From positions 868,001 to 932,000 of the forward strand of contig NC_014643.1 in the NCBI RefSeq assembly GCF_000164695.2: a stretch of DNA of 64,000 nt, in the 5' to 3' direction. The position numbers were made by a program, and so were the translations under genes. This DNA is from Rothia dentocariosa ATCC 17931. Lineage in GTDB: Bacteria > Actinomycetota > Actinomycetes > Actinomycetales > Micrococcaceae. Numbering within the stretch: position 1 is the stretch's first letter; every line of letters starts with the position of its first letter. Positions 45,014 to 53,434 of this stretch are shown here, in pieces. Under the pieces are notes generated by a model. It was not told where the DNA came from. It searched no databases and saw only the letters and a program-made list of their open reading frames with translations.

Positions 45014-45463
45014 CTAGAAGAAAATATCGATAGGGATGATGGGTGCTACGTCGTCCCCCAGCAGCAAAACGAAGCAGAGCGTGCCCGCGAGCGCCGCGAG
45101 AACTGCCCCGATAACCTGCACGAGCCAGAGCATCAGGAATTTGGCCCGTTTGCCTTCGCGGCGTGCCGTAAGCGCTTCGACCATCGCGGTGGAGAAGGTG
45201 GTGAACCCGCCGAGCAGGCCGGTGGTGACGGCGGTGCACCAGAAGATAACGGATCCAGAGGCACCGTAGTGAATATCGAGCGCGTTCGGGTTGGCGACCG
45301 GCATAATCAACAGTCCGTAGAGAAATGACCCCACCAGGTTAATCACGAATACGGGGCTGATGATGGAGCGCTCGGTGCGCAGACGAGGCGACATTTTGAC
45401 GTCGAGAAAATACCTGGTCATTGCCCCTAAACCGCCGAGCAGAAAGACCGTTAGCGAGAACAC
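45014..45463 (-). CDS. crcB2: CrcB/Fluc fluoride channel subunit
   Basis: 149 residues from GTG 45463, with GGAGG 7 bases upstream. Four membrane helices; NLVGSFLYGLL and GLLGGFTTFSTAMVE are the pore-forming CrcB motifs (the Asn and the Phe box). It overlaps the second crcB-like gene by 13 bases; paired genes make heterodimeric dual-topology channels that export fluoride passively. The C-terminal tail is short. Confidence 0.9.
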   Translation of the reverse strand: MFSLTVFLLGGLGAMTRYFLDVKMSPRLRTERSIISPVFVINLVGSFLYGLLIMPVANPNALDIHYGASGSVIFWCTAVTTGLLGGFTTFSTAMVEALTARREGKRAKFLMLWLVQVIGAVLAALAGTLCFVLLLGDDVAPIIPIDIFF

Positions 45464-45909
45464 GATGAGTCCTCCCGAGCGCTGGCATGGCGTGCCTCCC
45501 AGCGGGCGGCAATTTTTCCGCCCATGAAAAGACCCAACCCTGCGGCCGCTAAACCGCCGATAAAGAGCACGGCAAGACTGAGCAGAACGTACCACCCGTG
45601 CACCGTGTAATTAATAAATACCGCCTGCGAGGTAACCGCCGCGATGGACGAGTAGGTGGTGTATCCACCCATCATGCCAGCACCGAATAAGAAACGGAAC
45701 GGGCGCACCGCATCCTCACCGTGTATGCGGGCGTGCGATGCCCACAGGGCAGTCAGAAGCCCCAGGGTGAAGGATCCGATCAGGTTCGCAGCAAGCACCC
45801 CGCCGGGTGTGTGGATGCGACAGAAGGCACCTATGCCTCCTCCTAAGAAAACCAGCAACGGCGCGGGTATGCGGTTCAAGTATGCGGCGAGCGTTCGTCT
45901 TTCTGCCAT
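45451..45909 (-). CDS. crcB1: CrcB/Fluc fluoride channel subunit, partner
   Basis: 152 residues from ATG 45909. GGGIGAFCRIHTPGGVLAAN, NLIGSFTLGLL and GGYTTYSSIAA match the CrcB family, with Tyr in place of Phe in the TTF box. It ends 13 bases inside the start of its partner. No classical fluoride riboswitch was recognised upstream. A palindrome, GAGAAC-TCGT-GTTCTC (45942-45957), lies 33-48 bases upstream. Confidence 0.88.
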   Translation of the reverse strand: MAERRTLAAYLNRIPAPLLVFLGGGIGAFCRIHTPGGVLAANLIGSFTLGLLTALWASHARIHGEDAVRPFRFLFGAGMMGGYTTYSSIAAVTSQAVFINYTVHGWYVLLSLAVLFIGGLAAAGLGLFMGGKIAARWEARHASAREDSSCSR

Positions 45910-45941
45910 CGTGCGGTGCGCCCCTTCGATGCGCTCGGGGT

Positions 45942-45957
45942 GAGAACTCGTGTTCTC
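45942..45957. promoter_or_regulatory. Palindrome upstream of the crcB pair
   Basis: GAGAAC-TCGT-GTTCTC, perfect 6-bp arms. It sits between the start of crcB1 and its likely promoter, so it is an operator candidate. Confidence 0.35.
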
Positions 45958-46046
45958 GCGGCGATCCCCTACTTTCACCTTAGACCACGGAAGTACAAAG
46001 ACGTTAATGGGCACGTTTATGTAGCCTACCGCTCATCACCTAAAAA

Positions 46047-46121
46047 GCGCGAGCAGGTCTTTTTTTGCTCCGACAAGGTAGGATTTTCCTACCTGCTCGG
46101 CACAATACGACCTGCTCGCGC
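46047..46121 (-). terminator. Nested hairpin terminator after the MMPL gene
   Basis: The outer stem GCGCGAGCAGGTC (46047-46059) pairs with 46109-46121. An inner stem GGTAGG/CCTACC (near 46077-46093) and an alternative pairing GAGCAGGT/ACCTGCTC give a branched, possibly switchable fold. It lies 23 bases after the transporter stop. Confidence 0.65.
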
Positions 46122-46143
46122 GGTATGCGGTATCAGCTAGCGG

Positions 46144-48820
46144 TTATTCAGTTTTCTTCTTCGCCCAGGGAGTCTCAATGTTTGATGCATCGATATCACT
46201 AGTTAAATCAGCAATACCGCTGGTTTTAGTCGAGTCTTTATGCTCCAGCTCTTCCAGAAGGGTTGCGCCTTCCACATCCATATTCGGAACGAGCTTATCG
46301 AGCCACTTCGGCATCCACCATGCCTTCTCTCCCAATAGAGACATAATCGCTGGTGTTATAGTCATGCGAACCACGAAGGCATCAACCAGCACACCGAAGG
46401 CAAGACCGAAGCCGATGGGGCGAATCATTGAAGATTCGGCGAAGATAAACCCGCCGAACACCGAGATCATGATGATCATCGCGGCAACCACCACACGTAC
46501 CGCATGGTTGTACCCAGCGACGACGGCGGTCTTCGCGTCTTTACCGTGCACATATGCTTCACGCATGCCGGAGACCAGGAACACCTGGTAGTCCATCGCC
46601 AGGCCGAAGAGGATACCGATCATCAGGGTGGGCAGGAACGCCAGGATCGGGCCGGGATCGTGCACCCCGAAGAGAGACCCCATGAAGCCCATCTGGTAAA
46701 CCGCAACCACGGCACCGAAGCTTGCCAGAATCGAGAAGAGGAACCCGATCGAAGCAACCAGCGGCACCAGAATCGAACGGAACACGAGAATCAGCACGAT
46801 AAACGAAAGGCCCATGACGACTGCCAAATACAGCGGCAATTTTTGCGCCAGTGTATTGGAGATATCGATGTTGCCGCCAGTCAGTCCGGTCACGCCCAGA
46901 CGCACATCGGTGCCCTGCACATTGACGTCCACCTGGCGCAGCTGCTCAACCAAGTTCACGGTTTCAACCGAGCTCGGCCCATGTTTGGGGATCACTTGGA
47001 ATATCTGCAGGGTGTGATCATCAGTTTGCCCCATAGGAACTGCTGTCTTTACATTTTCAGGATCTTTCGCCTGAATTGCACGAGCAATATCAACCTGTGC
47101 CTGTTCAACCTGAGCATCTGTCATCCCAGCAGGAGTATGTGCCACTGCAACCACAGGACCACTCAGACCTTCACCAAATTTATCCTTAACAATCTGGTAT
47201 GCCTGATACTCAGTGCTCTCAACCGGAGAACTTTCTGCTGAGGGAAGACCCATGCGCATCTGACCCATGGGAATAGCGATAGCCCCCAGTGCCGCCACAC
47301 AGAGCAGAATGGTAACCACAGGTTTAGCGAGCACGATGCGCAGCCAACCGTGTGGAGTAGCCTCGCGCTTTTCCTTCTCGGCGTGATGTGCGGTGATCTT
47401 CTCGGGAGTATTGACGGATGCCCATGCCTTCTTCGACATGACCTTGCGACCGATCAGCGAGAGCATAGCGGGGGGTTAAGGTCACCGAAATCAACACGGC
47501 CACGAATACGCACAGTGCCGCAGCGTCGCCCATGTACCCTAGGAAGGGGATGCCGGTGACATTCAGAGCGAGCAGGGCGATAATCACGGTTGCGCCCGCA
47601 AATACCACCGCGTTACCGCTGGTGCCGTTAGCAATCGCAATAGATTTCCGCAGCGGCATGCCGTCCATCAGGTTAGACCGGTGCCTGTTGAGGATAAACA
47701 GCGAGTAGTCGATGCCCACCGCAAGACCAAGCATCATGCCCAGCATATAGGTGGTTGAGCTCATATCGACTAGGGTGGAGAATGAAAGGGTTCCCAGAAT
47801 ACCTATAATTACGCCCACCAGCGCCATGATGATAGGTAGCCCGGCGGCAATAAGAGTACCGAGCATAACGATAAGCGTAATGAGTGCCACTGCAATACCG
47901 ATGATCTCACCAATACCCATACCAACATCGGGAGATTCAGCAATGCGTTGGTCAAAGTTAACGACAAGCCCCTTTAAATCCGCAGCACGGACCTTTTCCA
48001 TCAGTTTATCTTTTTCAGCCTGGGGAATCTCCGAATTTTGCATTTTAAAGAAGACTCCGGCGGCTGCGGTAGACCCATCTTCAGAAACCATACGAGCGCC
48101 GCTCATTAAATCAAGGAGCGCAGACTTACGAGCAAATTCTTCTTGCTGATTAGGAAGGTTCTTTTCAGCTTCTGCTAGCTCAGAGGCTTTACCATCCAGC
48201 TCTTTTTGAGTTTCGTTTATCTGGGTCCGCTGCGCATCCAGCTGTCCCTGTTGTGAGCCCAGCTGCTCACGCATTGATTCCAAAGCGCCAGATGCTTGAG
48301 CTTGTTCACGTGCTTCATCGAGTTGTTTTTGTGCTCCTTCAAGTTGCGCCTTACCATCATCCAGTTGCTTCTGGCCGTCTTCAAGCTGTTTCTTACCGTC
48401 GGCAATTTGTTGTGGTGCTGCCTCCAGTTGAGGCTTACTCTCTTCAAGCTGTTTCTTACCATCAGCTATCTGCTGTTCAGTAGCAAAAGGATCAAGAACA
48501 CCGTCAACAGCTGAAATATCTCCTTTAAGACTATTCAGCTCATCTACAAATGCCTGTTTCTGTTCCTCAGTAATAGCTGAACCATCACCAGTTTTAACGA
48601 TAATCTGCCCGGTGCCACGGTTAGCATCAGGGAATCGCTGAGCAAGCTCGTCGGTAAGACGCTGGGTTTCGGTTCCGGGCATCGTAAGGGTGGTCTTCAG
48701 CTGCCCGTGGAATGCGCTATAGCTACCGGCAACACCGGCAATAACAAGCACCCAGATAGCAATAACCGCCCACGCCCTGCGTGCGGCAAAGCTACCTATG
48801 GAATATAGCCACTTAGCCAC
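46144..48820 (-). pseudogene. MMPL/RND-family transporter, interrupted by a frameshift
   Basis: Two overlapping frames make one protein of about 890 residues. The first (GTG 48820, GAGGAG upstream) carries the N-terminal helix, a periplasmic loop with a long GKKQLE/QLDDGKAQLE coiled coil (about 110-230) and GLAVGIDYSLFILNRHR. It goes out of frame at VLISVTLTP. The second resumes as MLSLIGRKVMSKK and holds the second repeat (GLAMDYQVFLVSGMRE). The shift falls in a C6 tract (G6 at 47470-47475 on the plus strand); five Cs would restore VTLTPAMLSLIGRKV exactly. It could be a real mutation, phase variation or a sequencing error. Such transporters export lipids or drugs. Its TetR regulator is immediately upstream. 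Confidence 0.8.
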
Positions 48821-49514
48821 TATGGTTCTCCTCAAATGTCTCTGTATCGGTTGAGTAATGGTGTGCGTATTTGCCGTCGATTAGCTCTTCGACATAGTCA
48901 AGACAGTGTTTTATGTTTTTCCGCATTTTTTCGGCATTTTCGGGCGGCTGTGGGTTACCTTCGGCGTCGTAGAAGGAGGCCGCGATTCCCTCGCAGATGG
49001 CAGAGGCAATGAGGTTCCCGAAGATTGCGATGCGCATCCGCGGTATGTCCTGTCTCTCCTGCCACAGCTTGTCAATGACCATCTCAATGGAGTTCAAATA
49101 GGAGGTTGAGCTGTACTCATTGAACTTATTATCGAGAGCGTAGTCGTGAAGGGCGAACAGCAGCCGAGCGTGGGGTTCTACGTGCTCGGCAAGGCGTTCG
49201 GTGGTGAATGCGGCACGCACACCGTTGAGCATATCCCGCTCGGGATGCGCTCCTCTGGGGGTGCAAAAGTCGGGGATGACCTCAAAAATACGGCGCAGAT
49301 ACTCGTTCAGGCGTTCAACGACGACGGCTTCAACCGAGGAAAAATGGTTGAAGATGGTACGCCTGGATACACTGGATTCTTTGGCGAGCGCATCCGCCGT
49401 GAGTGCCTTAAGACCGCCTGCGAGCACAAGTTTTTCTGCCGCATCCATAATGGCGATGCGGTTCTCGGCTTTACGCACGGAGCGTTTATCTACAATCTTT
49501 TGGGCAATACACAC
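48813..49514 (-). CDS. TetR-family transcriptional regulator
   Basis: 233 residues, GTG start at 49514. The N-terminal helix-turn-helix LTADALAKESSVSRRTIFNHFSSVEAVV (about 38-65) is typical TetR; the ligand domain is unclassified. It overlaps the MMPL start by 8 bases, so it probably represses its own operon and the transporter. Three operator-like repeats lie directly upstream. Confidence 0.88.
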   Translation of the reverse strand: MCIAQKIVDKRSVRKAENRIAIMDAAEKLVLAGGLKALTADALAKESSVSRRTIFNHFSSVEAVVVERLNEYLRRIFEVIPDFCTPRGAHPERDMLNGVRAAFTTERLAEHVEPHARLLFALHDYALDNKFNEYSSTSYLNSIEMVIDKLWQERQDIPRMRIAIFGNLIASAICEGIAASFYDAEGNPQPPENAEKMRKNIKHCLDYVEELIDGKYAHHYSTDTETFEENHSG

Positions 49515-49520
49515 AGTTAT

Positions 49521-49594
49521 TACACTAAGTGCAATATTGCACCAAGTGCAACTATTTTTTGTGTGAACTCAGACATATTTCTGCACTCAGTGCA
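49521..49594. promoter_or_regulatory. TetR operator array
   Basis: Three copies of a palindrome: TACACTAAGTGCA (49521-49533), TGCACCAAGTGCA (49538-49550) and TGCACTCAGTGCA (49582-49594), consensus TGCACNNAGTGCA. The first two are 17 bases apart and the second and third 44. They begin 7 bases upstream of the TetR start, over the expected promoter. Confidence 0.65.
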
Positions 49595-49642
49595 TATTGT
49601 TTGAAAAGTCTCTGCTCGCCAGAAAGCCCCAAATCAAGCGGT

Positions 49643-51208
49643 CTATGAGACCGAAACCCCCTGCCGGATAAGCGGAAGACGTACCGAAAATTCGGTTCGT
49701 CCGGGGCGACTTCGCACAGAAATCAGCCCGCCGTGTACCTGCACGATCGCCTGCACGATTGCCAACCCAAGGCCAGTCGTCCCGTCAGAACCCGAACGCG
49801 CCTTGTCTGCCCGCGCGAACCGGTCAAAAATCTTGGGCGCAAACTCTGGGTCAATTCCGGGACCATTATCCACAATGGTCATAAGCGCTTCACGCCGATC
49901 CGCAGATACCCGCAGCCCGGCAATAACGGTCGTACCTTCATCCGTATGTTTGCGCGCATTAGAGAGCAGATTCAAAATAACCTGCTGAATCTGCGAGCGA
50001 TCCGCGATCATCTCAACCGGTTCATCCGGCACATCCATGCGCCAGATATGGTCGCGTGCCGCCGCCTGCATATCCGAAACGCTCTCGACAAGCAGCTCGG
50101 TTAGGTCGATGTTCTCAAACTTCGGTTCACGCCCTTCATCCAGGCGCGCCAGCAACAGCAGGTCTTCCACAAGACGCGACATTCGTTCGGTCTGCGAATC
50201 GATGCGTGCAAGCGAGGACTGCCCGCCGTCGGCGAGAGGCTCCGTCCACCGCAGCATATCGGAATAGCCCTTAATGGCAGCCAGCGGGGTGCGCAGCTCA
50301 TGGGATGCATCCGCAATGAAGGCACGTATCTGCTTTTCGGTACGTTCACGCACGTCAAGAGCCGAACTCACGTTATCAAGAAGCTGATTGAGCGCATACC
50401 CCACAGACCCCACTTCAGTGCGGGGGTTCGCATCCTTGGGGGTCACACGCACTTCGGGAGCAATAGTGTCAGATTCCAGATTGAGGCGCGCCACCTCAGT
50501 CGCCACACCGGAGACACGCTCTAAGGGCTTCATCGTTCTGCGAATTACGAACGAACCCAAAAAGCCGGTACCGATCATCACGGCAACCGACCCAATACCC
50601 ATTGTGATAGAGAGCATGGTAAGGGTCTGATACATTGCCCCCAGCGGCACACCGGTGATAAGCGCGTCTGAAGAAGGCCCTGGTGAGGAAACCTTCACCA
50701 TGTATTTACCAACGTCAAGGTCCACTTCGGTAAGCTGGCTATCTTGATTTGCAGTGCCTCGAAGAGCATTCAGAGTCGCGCGGTCTTTGTCACTGAGCTC
50801 CTTGATACTGCCGTCGGCACTCAAATACCCCGAGAATTTATATTCACCCTGTCGATCGACGCAAAGATTAATGGTTCCGGCACCCTGGCCCGGCGTATAA
50901 AGAGGGTTTTTCGGATTAGATTTATCGAGGCATTCAAAACCATGACCACTGGGAGAATTATTGGGATTGGCAGCGCGATTCGCAGTTTCTTTGAGGGTAC
51001 TGCCAATTTGCGCCCGCAGAGAGTTCTGCAGTGTGGCATAGGTTGAGACACTGGTAATAAAACAGGCAATTCCTAGAGCCGAAACAAGAATAAGAATAAG
51101 CCGCCTGCGCAGATGCGGCATTGGGCGTATGGCGGTTTTATCCCGTTTTTTTCGACTACCCTGTGGGGGCTGTGTCTCGGGAACACTGGGAGCTTCCACA
51201 ATGGTCAC
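49643..51208 (-). CDS. Sensor histidine kinase
   Basis: About 521 residues, start GTG 51208 or 51217 (the GGAAGGGG site fits 51208 better). Two membrane helices flank an extracytoplasmic loop (about 60-190), then a HAMP-like region and a HisKA with DASHELRTPLAAIKG (phospho-His about 300). HATPase N, G1 and G2 boxes follow: NLLSNARKHT, VDNGPGID, GLGLAIVQAI. Order and spacing resemble the MprB/TrcS group. The signal is unknown. It follows its response regulator by about 80 bases. Confidence 0.9.
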   Translation of the reverse strand: MTIVEAPSVPETQPPQGSRKKRDKTAIRPMPHLRRRLILILVSALGIACFITSVSTYATLQNSLRAQIGSTLKETANRAANPNNSPSGHGFECLDKSNPKNPLYTPGQGAGTINLCVDRQGEYKFSGYLSADGSIKELSDKDRATLNALRGTANQDSQLTEVDLDVGKYMVKVSSPGPSSDALITGVPLGAMYQTLTMLSITMGIGSVAVMIGTGFLGSFVIRRTMKPLERVSGVATEVARLNLESDTIAPEVRVTPKDANPRTEVGSVGYALNQLLDNVSSALDVRERTEKQIRAFIADASHELRTPLAAIKGYSDMLRWTEPLADGGQSSLARIDSQTERMSRLVEDLLLLARLDEGREPKFENIDLTELLVESVSDMQAAARDHIWRMDVPDEPVEMIADRSQIQQVILNLLSNARKHTDEGTTVIAGLRVSADRREALMTIVDNGPGIDPEFAPKIFDRFARADKARSGSDGTTGLGLAIVQAIVQVHGGLISVRSRPGRTEFSVRLPLIRQGVSVS

Positions 51209-51229
51209 AGACTTCACCCCTTCCAGGAT

Positions 51230-51249
51230 ATATTACTAAATCGGAATAT
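51230..51249. promoter_or_regulatory. 20-bp AT-rich palindromic motif, copy 1
   Basis: ATATTACTAAATCGGAATAT, one of three copies (others at 58578 and 63118). It lies between the response regulator and kinase genes. Confidence 0.45.
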
Positions 51250-51293
51250 AAGAATATATACACCTTGACTAGGTGTTTTACATAATCAGAGGC

Positions 51294-52037
51294 TTAAACT
51301 GCCGGTCGAATTACATAGCCAGCACCGCGTACCGTATGGATCATAGGTTCACGACCCACATCAATTTTCTTCCGTAGATACGAAATATAAAGTTCCACAA
51401 TATTCGCCTGACCACCAAAATCGTAATTCCAGACATTATCCAAAATCTGGCTTTTAGAGACCACGCGCTTCGCATTTTCCATCAGATACCGCAGCAGGTC
51501 GAATTGGGTTGCCGTGAGAGCGATAGGTTCACCTCCACGGGTAACTTCGCGGGTATCTTGGTTGAGCACCAAATCCCCCACAACGAGTTCAGCATCGTCA
51601 ATAGCGGCAACACCCGAACGCTGCACCAGTCGGTGCAGACGAATCATAACCTCTTCCATCGAAAACGGCTTGGTCACATAGTCGTCGGCACCGGCGGCAA
51701 GTCCTTCGATGCGGTTATCCACCGAATCTTTCGCGGTCAAGAAAAGGCAAGGCACTTCGGGATAAAACTTCCGGATGCGGTCCAACAGTTCCAGGCCGTC
51801 GAAACCGGGCATCATAATATCAAGCACCAGCACATCGGGGCGCCAATCGCGGGCAATAGCTAAGGCTGCGGGTCCATCACCAGCCGACTGCACCTCCCAC
51901 CCGATCATCTTCAGGCCCATGCTGACGAGTTCTTTGAGCATCTCCTCATCATCGACCACTAGGGCACGAATGGGGCTGCCGTCTGGATGTTCGAGGGTCG
52001 GCAGGTTTTTAGCGATTTCGGTTGCTTTGCTGCTCAT
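51294..52037 (-). CDS. OmpR-family response regulator
   Basis: 247 residues from ATG 52037 (upstream in-frame starts are not supported; the ribosome-binding site is weak, so the mRNA may be leaderless). The receiver domain has ALVVDDEE acid pair and Asp73 in VLVLDIMMPGFDG, Thr and Lys in FLTAKDS and YVTKPFS. The C-terminal winged helix has TATQFDLLRYLMENAKRVVSK and LRKKID. The partner kinase follows. It most resembles the MprA/TrcR group. Confidence 0.9.
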   Translation of the reverse strand: MSSKATEIAKNLPTLEHPDGSPIRALVVDDEEMLKELVSMGLKMIGWEVQSAGDGPAALAIARDWRPDVLVLDIMMPGFDGLELLDRIRKFYPEVPCLFLTAKDSVDNRIEGLAAGADDYVTKPFSMEEVMIRLHRLVQRSGVAAIDDAELVVGDLVLNQDTREVTRGGEPIALTATQFDLLRYLMENAKRVVSKSQILDNVWNYDFGGQANIVELYISYLRKKIDVGREPMIHTVRGAGYVIRPAV

Positions 52038-52173
52038 AGTGTTAAGGGTAGCGGTATTTAAACGCCTGTGTAGGTTTAGCGGCTGCTTTTCGAGCAGAAC
52101 ATAAAATATACATGCCCCGCACACAGCCTGCACACAGTATTCCTAACCCGCCAGTACAAGGATGCCCACAAAA

Positions 52174-52205
52174 GTGGGTGACGCGCGTTAATCCACGTCA
52201 CCCAC
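52174..52205 (-). terminator. Terminator of the first lipoprotein gene
   Basis: GTGGGTGACG (52174-52183) pairs perfectly with CGTCACCCAC (52196-52205), followed on the minus strand by a TTTT run. It lies 15 bases after the stop. Confidence 0.8.
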
Positions 52206-52220
52206 ATTATGAGGAATTAT

Positions 52221-53084
52221 TTAGAGGCGAATACCGCTTGGTACTACTGTACGAGCCTGAAGCGGCACAACACCGCCGCCGCCGGGAGAGCCATATCCGT
52301 TAACACGGGATGGCGTGGCTGTTTGGGCATCCGAGAAGTCTTCATCCCGAATCTCTCCTCGATCAGTGATCTCGGTGAGTATTTCTTTATCCCGGTCGCC
52401 CACCCGTATCTCTTGGGGAAATATTTCAATCCATGAGCCGTTAGAGCAGGTCATGACTTTTACTTCCCGGTCTTTAATATACCGATAGGTGCCGTCCGCG
52501 TTAACGTATGTTTCTTGTCGGGTTCCATACCCGTAATTAGCTTCGGTGATTTCCTGCCAGGAACCGTCAGCATGCAGTTCTGCGCTGTGACTCTTTGTTT
52601 TCATGGTCCAGGTTCCATCAGCTTTGACTTCCCCATGTTCATCGCCGCGCTTATCGTAGATCCATGACCCATCGGATTCGTTGACAGTGGTCCATTTCTT
52701 ATCTTTGCTGTCCACAGATTCGGTGGATCTGGGGCGGGGCTTACCTGCTTTGTTATCGTCAGTCAGTGCTATCTCTTTTTCGCTGATACTCTTTTTCTTG
52801 AGTGCTTCAAGGTCTGGGTTTTTGCCGGATTCGTGGCTCGGGCAGGTGATTGGAAACTTAACGTCCCGCATAAAATCAAGACCCCGTGCCTTTTCCGGGT
52901 GCTCCAAAAGTTCAGATACTTCAATCTGCTGCCCAGCAGACGAGGTGTTCGAGCCGGAGGATGATGCCGCAGCATGCGAGCTTTGGGGTGAGGAATTATT
53001 GAATGAAGATGCGGTTCCTGATGAACACGCACCCAGGGCAAAAACCAGAGCAGTGCCCAAAGAAAATAGAGAAAGTCTACGCAT
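52221..53084 (-). CDS. Repeat-containing lipoprotein, NKAGKPRPRS family (one module)
   Basis: 287 residues with a lipoprotein signal peptide (lipobox LGAC, Cys about 20), a Ser/Ala linker, then an N-terminal insert absent from its paralogues (KFPITCPSHESGKNPDLE). The family box ALTDDNKAGKPRPRST is followed by about five DGSW/DGTW/DGTY repeats spaced about 18-25 residues, ending in GSPGGGGVVPLQARTVVPSG. ATAAGGA precedes ATG 53084. It is probably an extracellular membrane-anchored protein; function unknown. It differs most from the other three copies. Confidence 0.8.
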   Translation of the reverse strand: MRRLSLFSLGTALVFALGACSSGTASSFNNSSPQSSHAAASSSGSNTSSAGQQIEVSELLEHPEKARGLDFMRDVKFPITCPSHESGKNPDLEALKKKSISEKEIALTDDNKAGKPRPRSTESVDSKDKKWTTVNESDGSWIYDKRGDEHGEVKADGTWTMKTKSHSAELHADGSWQEITEANYGYGTRQETYVNADGTYRYIKDREVKVMTCSNGSWIEIFPQEIRVGDRDKEILTEITDRGEIRDEDFSDAQTATPSRVNGYGSPGGGGVVPLQARTVVPSGIRL

Positions 53085-53434
53085 TAAAAGTCCTTATCGG
53101 TGACTATGAGGGAAGTTACAGAATTAAATATACCCCGCCTCAGGTCTTCGCCACCGAAGACACGCTTCTGCCGGTCATAGGAACCAAACGCAGGTACCCT
53201 TCTACGAACACCTTCTAGCGCCCATTATTTAACAGCCCGCAAACCATTATTTAACCCAATACCCATTTTTACCCTTATATTCCAGGGAATTTTTTGAAGG
53301 GTGCAGAATCATTATTTAACTCTCAGGCAAATATTATTTAACTCCGAGCCCTTGATGATGTGCGCAAAAGGGTGGCGCATCCAGCCATACAATCTGGATG
53401 CGCCACCCTCTACCTTCTTCACAAACATTTTCCG
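53085..53434. promoter_or_regulatory. Upstream region with four ATTATTTAAC repeats
   Basis: 350 bases. Four identical ATTATTTAAC decamers on the plus strand start at 53224, 53246, 53311 and 53333, i.e. two pairs each offset by exactly 22 bases (two helical turns). They lie 140-260 bases upstream of the lipoprotein at 52221, and upstream of the 53435 terminator. No gene was recognised. Confidence 0.5.
53370..53408 (-). terminator. Terminator of the second lipoprotein gene
   Basis: GGGTGGCGCATCCAG / CTGGATGCGCCACCC, perfect 15-bp stem with a 9-base loop. Nearly the same sequence recurs at 56498-56534. Confidence 0.85.

Noticed and set aside
45910..46046. Fluoride riboswitch upstream of crcB
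   Set aside because: The conserved crcB-motif segments were not found; only a short GAGAAC palindrome is present.
46504..47241. 245-codon plus-strand ORF
   Set aside because: It is antisense to the MMPL transporter gene; His/Gln-rich composition is typical of a shadow frame.
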